Positions 1 through 5,082 of a stretch of 5,540 nt of DNA are shown here, in pieces. This stretch comes from Bacillota bacterium (GTDB taxonomy: Bacteria > Bacillota > Bacilli > Bacillales_B > DSM-18226). The notes beneath the pieces were generated by a model. That model made no database searches. It was given only the letters and a program-made list of their open reading frames with translations, and was not told where the DNA came from. The DNA lies in NCBI GenBank assembly GCA_030705665.1, contig JAUZQA010000297.1:1-5540 (forward strand), read 5' to 3'. The position numbers were made by a program, and so were the translations under genes. How positions within the stretch are numbered: the first letter of the stretch is position 1; every line of letters begins with the position of its first letter.

Positions 1-5
1 GGTTC

Positions 6-1127
6 TTAACCTTGATTTTGTCCTTCATACTTGGAATTCCAATCAAAATATAGCTTTCTCATTTTTTGATATGGCACGGGAAAGGCATAGTCTTCTAACT
101 CCTCCAACGAAACAAGCTTCCAACCTTGATCCTCTATCGGAAAAGCAGATACTGTTCCAGTGTACGCATCAATATTCCAAATCAAATGGGAAAACACATG
201 TTGAATTTGACCAATCCTCTTAATTGATTCCACCTTTACACCTATTGTATCTTCACTAAGATTAGATAATTGCCTTCTTTCGTTTTGAAGCGGAAAATTA
301 ATTTCAACATTTGGAAACTCCCATAAATTTGCAAGTAATCCCACGCTTGAGCGTTTATGAATAAGTACCTTTCCTTCTTGATTGGTTAGAAAAAAAGCTG
401 CCATTTGAACCTGTTTTTGTTTCACTTTTTTCGTTTTTATCGGTAATTCGTTTTGAATCCCTTCATAAAAGCCCTGACAATGTTCCCGAACAGGACATAA
501 TAAACAAGAAGGCGATGTTGGCGTACATATCAATGCCCCTAGTTCCATCAGTGCTTGATTAAAGCTTGATGGGTCCTCTTGAGAAATCATCAATCTTACC
601 GCTTCTTCAAAAATTTTCCGTGTTGCCGGTTTTGCAATATCTTCCCAAATGGAAAGGATTCTGGCTAAAACCCTCATAACATTTCCATCAACAGCAGGTT
701 CAGGCACTCCATACGCAATACTTAAAATGGCACCTGCTGTATAAGGCCCAACCCCTTTTAAGGAAGAGATATCCTGCGGGTTATTTGGAACAACACCGTT
801 ATATTTTTCACGCACCTCTTTTACCGCCGATTGAAGATTTCGGACTCTGGAGTAATAACCCAGCCCTTCCCAAGCCTTTAAGACCTTTTCTTCTTCTGCC
901 TCTGCAAATTCTTCTAAAGTAGGAAACCACTCGAGGAAACGATTAAAATAGGGAATAACCGTATCCACTCTGGTTTGTTGCAGCATTATTTCCGATACCC
1001 AGACTTTATAGGGATCTCGGTCCTTTCGCCAAGGCAAATCACGCTGCTCAATTTTAAACCACGATATTAAATCATTTTGAAAAGCATGAATATCTATTTT
1101 TTCAAGATTACTTAATTGATTTTCCAT
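6..1127 (-). CDS. mutY: A/G-specific adenine DNA glycosylase MutY
   Basis: Base-excision repair enzyme that removes adenine mispaired with 8-oxoguanine. The 373-residue product has the full family layout. The N-terminal catalytic domain carries the glutamate in [10 protein letters not shown] (E46). A helix-hairpin-helix runs from [11 protein letters not shown] to VDGNV (about 123-150) and contains the catalytic aspartate D147. A 4Fe-4S motif C-X6-C-X2-C-X5-C uses C201, C208, C211 and C217. The C-terminal NUDIX-like domain (about 240-360) recognises 8-oxoguanine and includes the Phe-Ser-His loop (F312-H314) known from Geobacillus MutY. All key residues are present, so it should be active. I chose the ATG at 1127 because GGAGG lies at 1139-1143, 11 nt upstream. 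The in-frame GTG at 1157 would add ten residues but has no ribosome binding site. It is divergent from yfhP. Its terminator is not visible before the window edge. Confidence 0.97.
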   Translation of the reverse strand: MENQLSNLEKIDIHAFQNDLISWFKIEQRDLPWRKDRDPYKVWVSEIMLQQTRVDTVIPYFNRFLEWFPTLEEFAEAEEEKVLKAWEGLGYYSRVRNLQSAVKEVREKYNGVVPNNPQDISSLKGVGPYTAGAILSIAYGVPEPAVDGNVMRVLARILSIWEDIAKPATRKIFEEAVRLMISQEDPSSFNQALMELGALICTPTSPSCLLCPVREHCQGFYEGIQNELPIKTKKVKQKQVQMAAFFLTNQEGKVLIHKRSSVGLLANLWEFPNVEINFPLQNERRQLSNLSEDTIGVKVESIKRIGQIQHVFSHLIWNIDAYTGTVSAFPIEDQGWKLVSLEELEDYAFPVPYQKMRKLYFDWNSKYEGQNQG

Positions 1128-1138
1128 TTCTTTTTGGG

Positions 1139-1143
1139 CCTCC
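1139..1143 (-). promoter_or_regulatory. mutY ribosome binding site
   Basis: GGAGG on the minus strand, 11 nt before the ATG at 1127. It decides the start in favour of 1127 over the GTG at 1157, which has no purine-rich sequence upstream. Confidence 0.75.
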
Positions 1144-1148
1144 AAGTT

Positions 1149-1178
1149 GTTAAACACTTAAGTTTGTGGGAATATAAT
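1149..1178 (+). promoter_or_regulatory. Candidate yfhP promoter (sigma-B-like, overlapping a sigma-A-like -10)
   Basis: GTTAAA (1149-1154) and GGGAAT (1168-1173), 13 bp apart, each match the Bacillus sigma-B consensus (GTTTAA, GGGTAT) at 5 of 6 positions. A perfect TATAAT at 1173-1178 overlaps, with a poor -35 (TTAAAC, 1150-1155) 17 bp upstream. Either would start transcription about 30 nt before the yfhP ribosome binding site. Which sigma factor is used is inference. Confidence 0.35.
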
Positions 1179-1227
1179 ATTGAGGACATTAGTTTTTATT
1201 TTAAATTAAAAAGGAGGTCCTTTCCTT

Positions 1228-2208
1228 TTGGATACAGGAACTCATGTTGTGATGGGAATTGCCTTAGGTGGACTTGCATCACTAGATCCTGCCGTTTTAA
1301 GCGATCATATGACCGCAAGCAGCGTTCTTATAGGAACAATCGTTGGTTCACAAATTCCAGACATTGATACCGTATTAAAGCTAAGAAATAACGCGGTATA
1401 CATTCGAAATCATCGTGGAATTACTCATTCCATTCCGGCTGTTATTTTATGGCCTCTTGTTATTTTAGCAGTTGTCTATCCATTTTTCCCAGGCGCCAAT
1501 TTATTACATTTATGGATGTGGACTTTTTTAGCCGTCTTTCTTCATGTGTTTGTTGATATTTTCAATGCCTATGGCACACAAGCACTTAGACCGTTTTCGT
1601 CCAAATGGGTTGCACTAGGAATTATTAATACATTTGATCCGTTCATATTTGCAATCCATGTCGTTGGTATTATTCTTTGGATTGCAGGGGCAAATCCTGG
1701 ATACACCTTTCTTGCCGTCTATGCAGTGATCGCTTCCTATTATATTTTTAGAGCACTTGCACAGCGGAGTATCCGTCAGAAGGTACTTAAACTTATACCT
1801 GATGCAACAGAAATAATTATTGCCCCTACACTTAAATTCAATCAATGGAGAATTGCTATCACGAGTCCTCAACAATTTTTTGTTGGCAGGGGAGTGAACA
1901 ATCAAATCATTATTTTAGATCAATTTAATAGGGTACCAGTACCTGACACACCCGTTCTTGATGCAGCCAAAAAGGATAAAAACCTTTCCGCCTTCCTTTC
2001 ATTTTCGCCTGTTTACCGATGGGAAGTGGATGAATTTGACGATGCCTATGAGGTTCGCTTTATCGATTTACGGTATAGAAGCAACAACCGTTACCCTTTT
2101 GTCGCAGTTGTTCAATTAGATCAGGACCTTAACATAATAAATTCTTACACAGGATGGATATTTAGCGAAGAAAAACTCCGTAAAAAACTAGATGTCATTC
2201 CCGGCTAA
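1228..2208 (+). CDS. yfhP: Membrane-bound YfhP-type metal-dependent hydrolase family protein (YdjM/DUF457)
   Basis: A 326-residue protein of the YdjM/DUF457 family, often labelled inner-membrane metal-dependent hydrolase although the reaction is unknown. The family's His/Asp residues lie in the N-terminal half: H6, the PDID motif with D45 and D47, the NHRGITHS motif with H62 and H67, and H106 and D110 in LHVFVD. They are spread among hydrophobic segments at about 69-88, 92-111, 136-155 and 157-176, consistent with a multi-pass membrane protein whose metal ligands sit near the membrane. Residues 180-326 look soluble. The TTG start at 1228 is supported by AAGGAGG at 1211-1217, 10 nt upstream. 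From memory, B. subtilis YfhP has been annotated as a possible negative regulator of its own gene, mutY and neighbours; no DNA-binding motif is visible here to support that. A terminator follows directly. Confidence 0.88.
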   Translation: MDTGTHVVMGIALGGLASLDPAVLSDHMTASSVLIGTIVGSQIPDIDTVLKLRNNAVYIRNHRGITHSIPAVILWPLVILAVVYPFFPGANLLHLWMWTFLAVFLHVFVDIFNAYGTQALRPFSSKWVALGIINTFDPFIFAIHVVGIILWIAGANPGYTFLAVYAVIASYYIFRALAQRSIRQKVLKLIPDATEIIIAPTLKFNQWRIAITSPQQFFVGRGVNNQIIILDQFNRVPVPDTPVLDAAKKDKNLSAFLSFSPVYRWEVDEFDDAYEVRFIDLRYRSNNRYPFVAVVQLDQDLNIINSYTGWIFSEEKLRKKLDVIPG

Positions 2209-2215
2209 AAGCATT

Positions 2216-2245
2216 AAAAGCGGTGACCATAGTCATCGCTTTTTT
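2216..2245 (+). terminator. Intrinsic terminator of yfhP, overlapping the yfhJ stop
   Basis: AAAAGCGGTGAC (2216-2227) pairs with GTCATCGCTTTT (2232-2243), with one G-T pair and a CATA loop, and is followed by a T run. The T run supplies the TAA stop of the opposing yfhJ (2244-2246). The A run on the left gives four U on the minus strand, so the hairpin may also stop yfhJ transcripts. Confidence 0.88.
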
Positions 2246-2513
2246 AATGTAATGTATTTTTATCCAGTTCAAAATAATCTTTATATTTAGGATTTATGGC
2301 TACAAATTCATGCAGGTTTTCTCCATACTGCTGAATCCATTGTTTTACAACTTTTTCTGTCACTTCAATCCCCTGATAAGGACGGCCGGCTTTTGCGTAA
2401 GTTGTTTCAAAGTCTTCCCAGAGTAATTCAACCCATATCCTAGCTTGAGCTGATGATAAATAGTCATTTTTATCTAATAAAAGCTTTGTAAGTCGTTCGT
2501 GATAATCGGTCAT
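2244..2513 (-). CDS. yfhJ: YfhJ, WVELL-family small protein
   Basis: An 89-residue protein recognised as the Bacillus YfhJ/WVELL family. The signature [17 protein letters not shown] lies at residues 27-43, where such proteins carry the family-naming WVELL string. It is acidic and aromatic-rich, probably mostly helical and cytoplasmic, with no signal peptide or membrane segment. Its function is unknown. The ATG at 2513 is chosen because GAGGTG precedes it by 6 nt and the protein then has the family's usual length. The frame stays open upstream to 2654, but that extension would run into the sspK coding region and looks unlike the family. The gene is divergent from sspK, 118 bp away, and convergent with yfhP. 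Confidence 0.88.
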   Translation of the reverse strand: MTDYHERLTKLLLDKNDYLSSAQARIWVELLWEDFETTYAKAGRPYQGIEVTEKVVKQWIQQYGENLHEFVAINPKYKDYFELDKNTLH

Positions 2514-2541
2514 CCAATACACCTCATTGGTAATTTGTTTC

Positions 2542-2572
2542 AACATATTTAACAGCATTACTTCTAATACTA
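2542..2572 (+). promoter_or_regulatory. Candidate sspK promoter (sigma-G/F-like)
   Basis: AATACTA at 2566-2572 differs by one base from the forespore sigma-G -10 consensus CATACTA. AACATA at 2542-2547, 18 bp upstream, is a weak -35 fit. The site lies about 60 nt before the sspK start. Known forespore expression of ssp genes supports the assignment; the -35 match does not. Confidence 0.4.
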
Positions 2573-2631
2573 TATTTAGTGAAAAGCACAGCTCTTCACA
2601 GTTTCTCATTTCGATTAATGGAGGTATTCCA

Positions 2632-2808
2632 ATGGTGAGAAATAAAGCGAGCAAATTTCCAAATCAGCCGCATAATAAATTCGAGGGAGAACCTCGCGCC
2701 AATGATGAATATGCGTCAAAAAGGGCTGATGGAACAACCAATACTCATCCTCAAGAGCGTATGCGTGCCTCAGGAGAACGTGAGAATGATTCGATTGGTT
2801 TAACATAA
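2632..2808 (+). CDS. sspK: Small acid-soluble spore protein K (SspK)
   Basis: A 58-residue, highly charged, hydrophilic protein matching the SspK family. It starts [12 protein letters not shown], then has the conserved core [18 protein letters not shown] (residues 17-34) and [12 protein letters not shown] (39-50). SspK is a minor SASP made in the forespore and found in the spore core; minor SASPs of this type are not the alpha/beta DNA-coating kind and their role is poorly known. GGAGG at 2620-2624, 7 nt before the ATG, fixes the start; upstream in-frame codons have no such site. The tail ENDSIGLT after the core looks a little longer than the B. subtilis protein I remember (about 50 residues). 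It is transcribed alone, divergent from yfhJ, with a terminator 13 bp after the stop. Confidence 0.93.
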   Translation: MVRNKASKFPNQPHNKFEGEPRANDEYASKRADGTTNTHPQERMRASGERENDSIGLT

Positions 2809-2821
2809 GCAAGCTTTTCTT

Positions 2822-2849
2822 AACCAGAGATACTCTTCTCTGGTTTTTT
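2822..2849 (+). terminator. Intrinsic terminator of sspK, overlapping the yfhH stop
   Basis: AACCAGAGA (2822-2830) pairs perfectly with TCTCTGGTT (2837-2845) around a 6-nt loop, and four more T follow (2846-2849). The last T bases form part of the TAA stop of opposing yfhH (2848-2850). No U run follows on the minus strand, so it probably works in one direction only. Confidence 0.9.
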
Positions 2850-3180
2850 AGTTAATATCTATATCTATTTTCAACATTGATATTGGCAATGCTTCTTCTT
2901 TTCCATCGCCATTCAATCGATATCCCCATGCAAACACACCGTTAAGATAATCTATTTTGAAAAACGATCCAGGGGCCCCCTCAATTTCATAAATCTGTCC
3001 TGGTTTAAACCAGTCTGGATCAATTAAATATGCTCTCGCCATCACAGCTTTTCTTTCAAGAACAGCAAATTCATTAACCATCCCCATTTGTTCCGCTTTT
3101 CGTGCTTTTTCCTGAAGCTTCGAGATTTCCTGGCGGAGTTCATGCTCTGTCATTTGACTATAACGTTTTTCCTGTTGCAT
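2848..3180 (-). CDS. yfhH: YfhH, DUF1811 protein
   Basis: A 110-residue cytoplasmic protein recognised as Bacillus YfhH (DUF1811). It starts QEKRYSQMTEHELRQEI and continues with a charged, probably helical stretch of EKARKAEQMG and AVLERKAVMARAYL (about 24-51). A beta-rich half follows with the conserved YLNGVFAWGYR (78-88) and EEALPISML (95-103). Function is unknown, though a structure of the B. subtilis protein exists. The ATG at 3180 has a modest ribosome binding site (GGGG, 8 nt upstream). It lies 92 bp downstream of recX on the same strand, as in other Bacillus genomes, and may be cotranscribed or use the weak promoter candidate in the gap. Its C-terminal codons run into the sspK terminator. 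The KIDIDIN tail is not part of the conserved core. Confidence 0.9.
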   Translation of the reverse strand: MQQEKRYSQMTEHELRQEISKLQEKARKAEQMGMVNEFAVLERKAVMARAYLIDPDWFKPGQIYEIEGAPGSFFKIDYLNGVFAWGYRLNGDGKEEALPISMLKIDIDIN

Positions 3181-3212
3181 ACATTCATCCCCATTAAAAA
3201 TATGTTAACTTT

Positions 3213-3242
3213 AGTATAGTGAATATTGTTAAAAGATGAAAG
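3213..3242 (-). promoter_or_regulatory. Weak candidate promoter for yfhH
   Basis: On the minus strand TATACT (3213-3218) is a good sigma-A -10. However, the hexamer 17 bp upstream (TTTCAT) fits the -35 consensus poorly, so yfhH may instead depend on readthrough from recX. Confidence 0.22.
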
Positions 3243-3272
3243 AAATTAAGTACATGATTTGAGAAATAATCC

Positions 3273-4085
3273 TTACTCCATTTCCTTTAATTCTAAAAGA
3301 TATCTCTCAATCCCTTCGATTGAAAAGCCTTTTCGAAATAAAAATTGTTTCATTTTCTGCTCATATTCAAAACCAGTATAATGGGAAAACTTACGATGCG
3401 CTTTGTTTCCCTGATATTTAATTGCCTCAAGCTCGTCATCAGCTTGTTTATCTATATCAATTGTACTTAGGGCCAGATTGATAACCTCAAAAGTATACCC
3501 TTTCCTTACCAACAAATTCTCAAGCTTTTGTTTTAAAACTCGTTTCGAGTCTTTCGAGTATTTTTGAAAAAATTTTTCGCTTAAAATTGTAGTTTTCTCT
3601 ACTTGAAGCTCAAAAGAATACTGTTCAAGAGCGATATCAATAAGGTTTTGTTCAATACCCCGTTCTTTTAATTCTATTCCAATTAATCCCGGCCCCTTGT
3701 CCGTAGTATTAATTTGAGTTCTTGCGTAAACTATCGCGTACTCCCGATCATCTATATATTTTTGCTCGAGCAATTTGTGGATAACTTCTTGTATAACCGG
3801 CTCTTCTATTTCTTTTTTCAGTAAATGATCCCTTATTTCCTTTTCAGACCTAATTCTCCTCGCTAAATAGGAAATAGCTGAATTGTATGCTTTTTGAATA
3901 TCATCATGATAGTGTATTTCCATTAAAGAGAATTCATCAAGCTCTAACCCCTTTTTTAGTTGATACTTGATGAGTACATCTTCATCAACACTAAAAGCAA
4001 ATTCTTCCCCTTTGCCATAATCCATAAAAATATTATATCGATCCTGATTTTTTTGCTGAGTGGTGATCTTCGTAATATAAGCCAT
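3273..4085 (-). CDS. recX: Regulatory protein RecX
   Basis: A 270-residue RecX, the Firmicute long form (B. subtilis RecX is of similar size). RecX binds RecA filaments and modulates strand exchange and the SOS response. An N-terminal beta-type segment (about 1-60) is followed by repeated three-helix units. The first is at about 66-124 (AISYLARRIRSEKEIRDHL and KYIDDREYAIVYART, both family hallmarks). The others are at about 130-156 (LIGIELKERGI), 171-206 (KQKLENLLVRKGY) and 242-263 (MKQFLFRKGFSIEGIERYL). ATG at 4085 is chosen because GAGGTG lies 6 nt upstream. The in-frame GTG at 4094 falls inside that ribosome binding site. It is followed by yfhH and divergent from yfhE. No SOS (LexA/DinR) box could be recognised in the 5' region. 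Confidence 0.93.
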   Translation of the reverse strand: MAYITKITTQQKNQDRYNIFMDYGKGEEFAFSVDEDVLIKYQLKKGLELDEFSLMEIHYHDDIQKAYNSAISYLARRIRSEKEIRDHLLKKEIEEPVIQEVIHKLLEQKYIDDREYAIVYARTQINTTDKGPGLIGIELKERGIEQNLIDIALEQYSFELQVEKTTILSEKFFQKYSKDSKRVLKQKLENLLVRKGYTFEVINLALSTIDIDKQADDELEAIKYQGNKAHRKFSHYTGFEYEQKMKQFLFRKGFSIEGIERYLLELKEME

Positions 4086-4208
4086 CTTCCTCACCTCATG
4101 TACTAATGTACCATATTTAACAGGAAATTTAAGATAAGGCGGTATCTTTCTTTATCCGAAAGGTAAAAATGGAAATAAGTACATAAAGTGCTGACGTTCT
4201 TTGTTAAA

Positions 4209-4285
4209 GGCTGTGTGAAGGAAATTTTCTAATTTTTTGATCCAGTTGATTGGAGAGGAAATCAACAGGCAAACTTAACACAGCC
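4209..4285. repeat. MITE-like element with GGCTGTGT terminal inverted repeats
   Basis: GGCTGTGT at 4209-4216 is matched by its reverse complement ACACAGCC at 4278-4285. The ends agree over 11 of 12 bases (GGCTGTGT, G or T, AAG). Inside is a second inverted repeat, GTTGATT (4245-4251) and AATCAAC (4260-4266). Terminal repeats starting GGCTGTGT and an internal TTGATTGGAG string are familiar from dispersed Bacillus repeats. At 77 bp it encodes nothing. No clear target-site duplication is visible, so it may be an old remnant. It occupies most of the recX-yfhE gap. Confidence 0.45.
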
Positions 4286-4319
4286 ATTTCAAAAAAAGTA
4301 TATGGAAGGAATGAGGATC

Positions 4320-4448
4320 ATGGTGGAAAAAAAGAAAAAGGAAAAACCAAAATTTACTTTAACAAGTGCACAGGAAGTTGGATATCAACGAGATTTTAAA
4401 TTAGCTGACCGTGCAGGCGGTTTTAATGAGCGACGAACGAAGCATTAA
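4320..4448 (+). CDS. yfhE: YfhE-like small protein
   Basis: A 42-residue lysine-rich protein recognised as the Bacillus YfhE family from its layout. A basic N-terminus (MVEKKKKEKPK) leads into LTSAQEVGYQRDFKLADRAG (residues 14-33) and a basic FNERRTKH end. It has no membrane segment and no known function. The ATG at 4320 has AAGGA at 4306-4310, 9 nt upstream. An in-frame ATG at 4311 directly abuts that site and is a less likely start; GTG at 4323 is possible. It lies 90 bp before yfhD on the same strand, a pairing also seen in B. subtilis, so the two may form one unit. No convincing promoter was found, and the MITE-like repeat sits immediately upstream. Confidence 0.82.
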   Translation: MVEKKKKEKPKFTLTSAQEVGYQRDFKLADRAGGFNERRTKH

Positions 4449-4467
4449 TTCCCATTTATAGAAGACA

Positions 4468-4522
4468 ACCGTTAGGCAATGATAGTAAAGGAGGCAAATT
4501 AGCCTCCCACTAACTTAACGGT
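4468..4522 (+). promoter_or_regulatory. Nested inverted repeat between yfhE and yfhD
   Basis: Three nested complementary pairs: ACCGTTA (4468-4474) with TAACGGT (4516-4522), TAGT (4483-4486) with ACTA (4509-4512), and GGAGGC (4490-4495) with GCCTCC (4502-4507), around an AAATTA loop. The innermost stem buries a perfect GGAGG. The outer stem ends one base before the yfhD ribosome binding site (4523-4530). No T run follows on the plus strand, so it is not a normal terminator. A 5'-UTR fold, a processing site or a decayed repeat are possible. Confidence 0.45.
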
Positions 4523-4538
4523 GAAAGGGGTTTTTGCA

Positions 4539-4724
4539 GTGGGTCGTTCTCATGGACATAAAACTCGTGATAAAAATAAAGCATCACTTCCACAAGTGCC
4601 TAAAAACCTAAAATCAGACGGGATTGACGTAGAATATTCTCAGGAACTCGCTGATCGAGCGGATTTAGAAGCACAAGCACGCGCAAACGCTGCAAATCAG
4701 CGAGTTAAAACAAAAAGGAAATAA
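4539..4724 (+). CDS. yfhD: YfhD family small protein
   Basis: A 61-residue, very hydrophilic protein of the YfhD family. It reads MGRSHGHKTRDKNKASLPQVP (1-21), then DGIDVEYSQELADRADLEAQARAN (32-55) and a basic KTKRK end. The basic N-terminus, acidic middle and alanine-rich helical stretch are typical. It has no signal or membrane segment. In Bacillus it is linked to sporulation or stress, but its function is unknown. I start it at GTG 4539, which has GAAAGGGG at 4523-4530 with 8-nt spacing and gives the family's usual MGR start. The in-frame GTG at 4521 would overlap that site. It is preceded by yfhE and a nested inverted repeat, and followed by a strong hairpin terminator about 90 bp downstream. 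Confidence 0.87.
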   Translation: MGRSHGHKTRDKNKASLPQVPKNLKSDGIDVEYSQELADRADLEAQARANAANQRVKTKRK

Positions 4725-4810
4725 TCCCCTAAAAGGCTATGTTAAAGAAAACTCGTCGACTGGTGGGCCCTAAAGGAAGAAAAACAGAGGCTTAGTTGAA
4801 CTCATGCGAC
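4725..4810. other. yfhD 3' flank with partial copy of the GGCTGTGT repeat end
   Basis: No gene is visible. AAAAGGCTATGTTAAAGAAA (4731-4750) resembles the left end of the 4209-4285 element and its flank (AAAGGCTGTGTGAAGGAAA), but no matching right end is found downstream. It is probably a decayed or solo repeat end. The two copies bracket yfhE-yfhD in direct orientation. Confidence 0.3.
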
Positions 4811-4844
4811 AAAAAAAGAGAAGCAGGCTTAATCCTGCTTCTTT
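4811..4844. terminator. Terminator after yfhD, possibly bidirectional
   Basis: AGAAGCAGG (4819-4827) pairs perfectly with CCTGCTTCT (4834-4842) around CTTAAT. Two further pairs extend the base. The plus strand gives only a short T run (to 4844), while the seven A at 4811-4817 give a strong U7 on the minus strand. It can end yfhD transcripts and may stop transcripts coming from the right. Confidence 0.85.
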
Positions 4845-4865
4845 CCATAAAATTAGGGGGATATT

Positions 4866-4922
4866 AAAAAAAATTAGATTCTATTGAGAGATTGTCATAA
4901 ATGTAAGGCCGTGATAGAATCT
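4866..4922 (-). terminator. Terminator-like hairpin with U8, 3' end of the candidate small RNA
   Basis: A perfect 9-bp stem (4914-4922 with 4876-4884) with a 29-nt loop is followed on the minus strand by AA and eight T. The long loop and two G-C pairs make it weaker than the other terminators here. It could also end hom transcripts, since no closer one is obvious. Confidence 0.5.
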
Positions 4923-4970
4923 TTTAATTACGGCGAGAAGGTTTGTGAATGTATTCACTACCCTCTCTAC
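4866..4970 (-). ncRNA. Candidate structured small RNA with its own promoter and terminator
   Basis: On the minus strand TTGAAC (5000-5005), a 17-bp spacer and TATATT (4977-4982) predict a start near 4970. Right at that 5' end is hairpin P1: GAGAGGG (4967-4961) with CCTTCTC (4941-4935) enclosing GTGAA/TTCAC. P1 has a G-U pair that would be an A-C mismatch on the plus strand, which favours minus-strand transcription. P2 is GCCGT (4934-4930) with ACGGC (4912-4908). P3 is AGATTCTAT (4922-4914) with ATAGAATCT (4884-4876), followed by AA and eight T (4873-4866). P2 and P3 interleave, giving pseudoknot or alternative-fold topology. I recognise no known RNA family. The 29-nt terminator loop and AU-rich stem are weak points. 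Confidence 0.5.
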
Positions 4971-4976
4971 ACATTA

Positions 4977-5005
4977 AATATACTTGGTTTTACACTATGG
5001 TTCAA
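4977..5005 (-). promoter_or_regulatory. Sigma-A-like promoter for the candidate small RNA
   Basis: The minus strand carries -35 TTGAAC (4 of 6) and -10 TATATT (5 of 6), exactly 17 bp apart, placing the start at about 4970 just before the first hairpin. A small palindrome, AACAT-ATTC-ATGTT (5024-5037), lies upstream at roughly -54 to -67 and could be an operator, but this is speculative. Confidence 0.45.
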
Positions 5006-5082
5006 TGGTTTTCACAGTTTTTTAACATATTCATGTTGGAAAGTTGAATAAAATGTGAACATCGTTTATACATTCCTAGTTT

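Noticed and set aside
1116..1367. 83-codon plus-strand ORF across the mutY-yfhP gap
   Set aside because: It overlaps the start of yfhP in another frame, has no ribosome binding site and no family resemblance; it is a shadow of yfhP.
1615..1905. 96-codon minus-strand ORF inside yfhP
   Set aside because: It lies wholly antisense to a well-supported gene and is cysteine/lysine-rich without a pattern or start signal.
2615..2812. 65-codon minus-strand ORF over sspK
   Set aside because: It is antisense to sspK, with His-rich translation of conserved sspK codons; no start signal.
4141..4166. Hairpin TATCTTTC...GAAAGGTA upstream of recX as a terminator
   Set aside because: The stem contains a wobble and no T run follows on either strand.
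4945..4958. GTGAAT-GT-ATTCAC palindrome as an ArgR/AhrC operator
   Set aside because: The ARG box needs four bases between TGAAT and ATTCA; here there are two. It fits better as the upper part of the small RNA hairpin.
4949..5047. 32-codon plus-strand ORF (MYSLPSLHIKY...) with AGAAGG 7 nt before its ATG
   Set aside because: The apparent ribosome binding site lies inside the hairpin of the minus-strand RNA candidate. The peptide has no recognisable family, and its AT-driven aromatic-rich content looks like translated intergenic DNA. No promoter was found.
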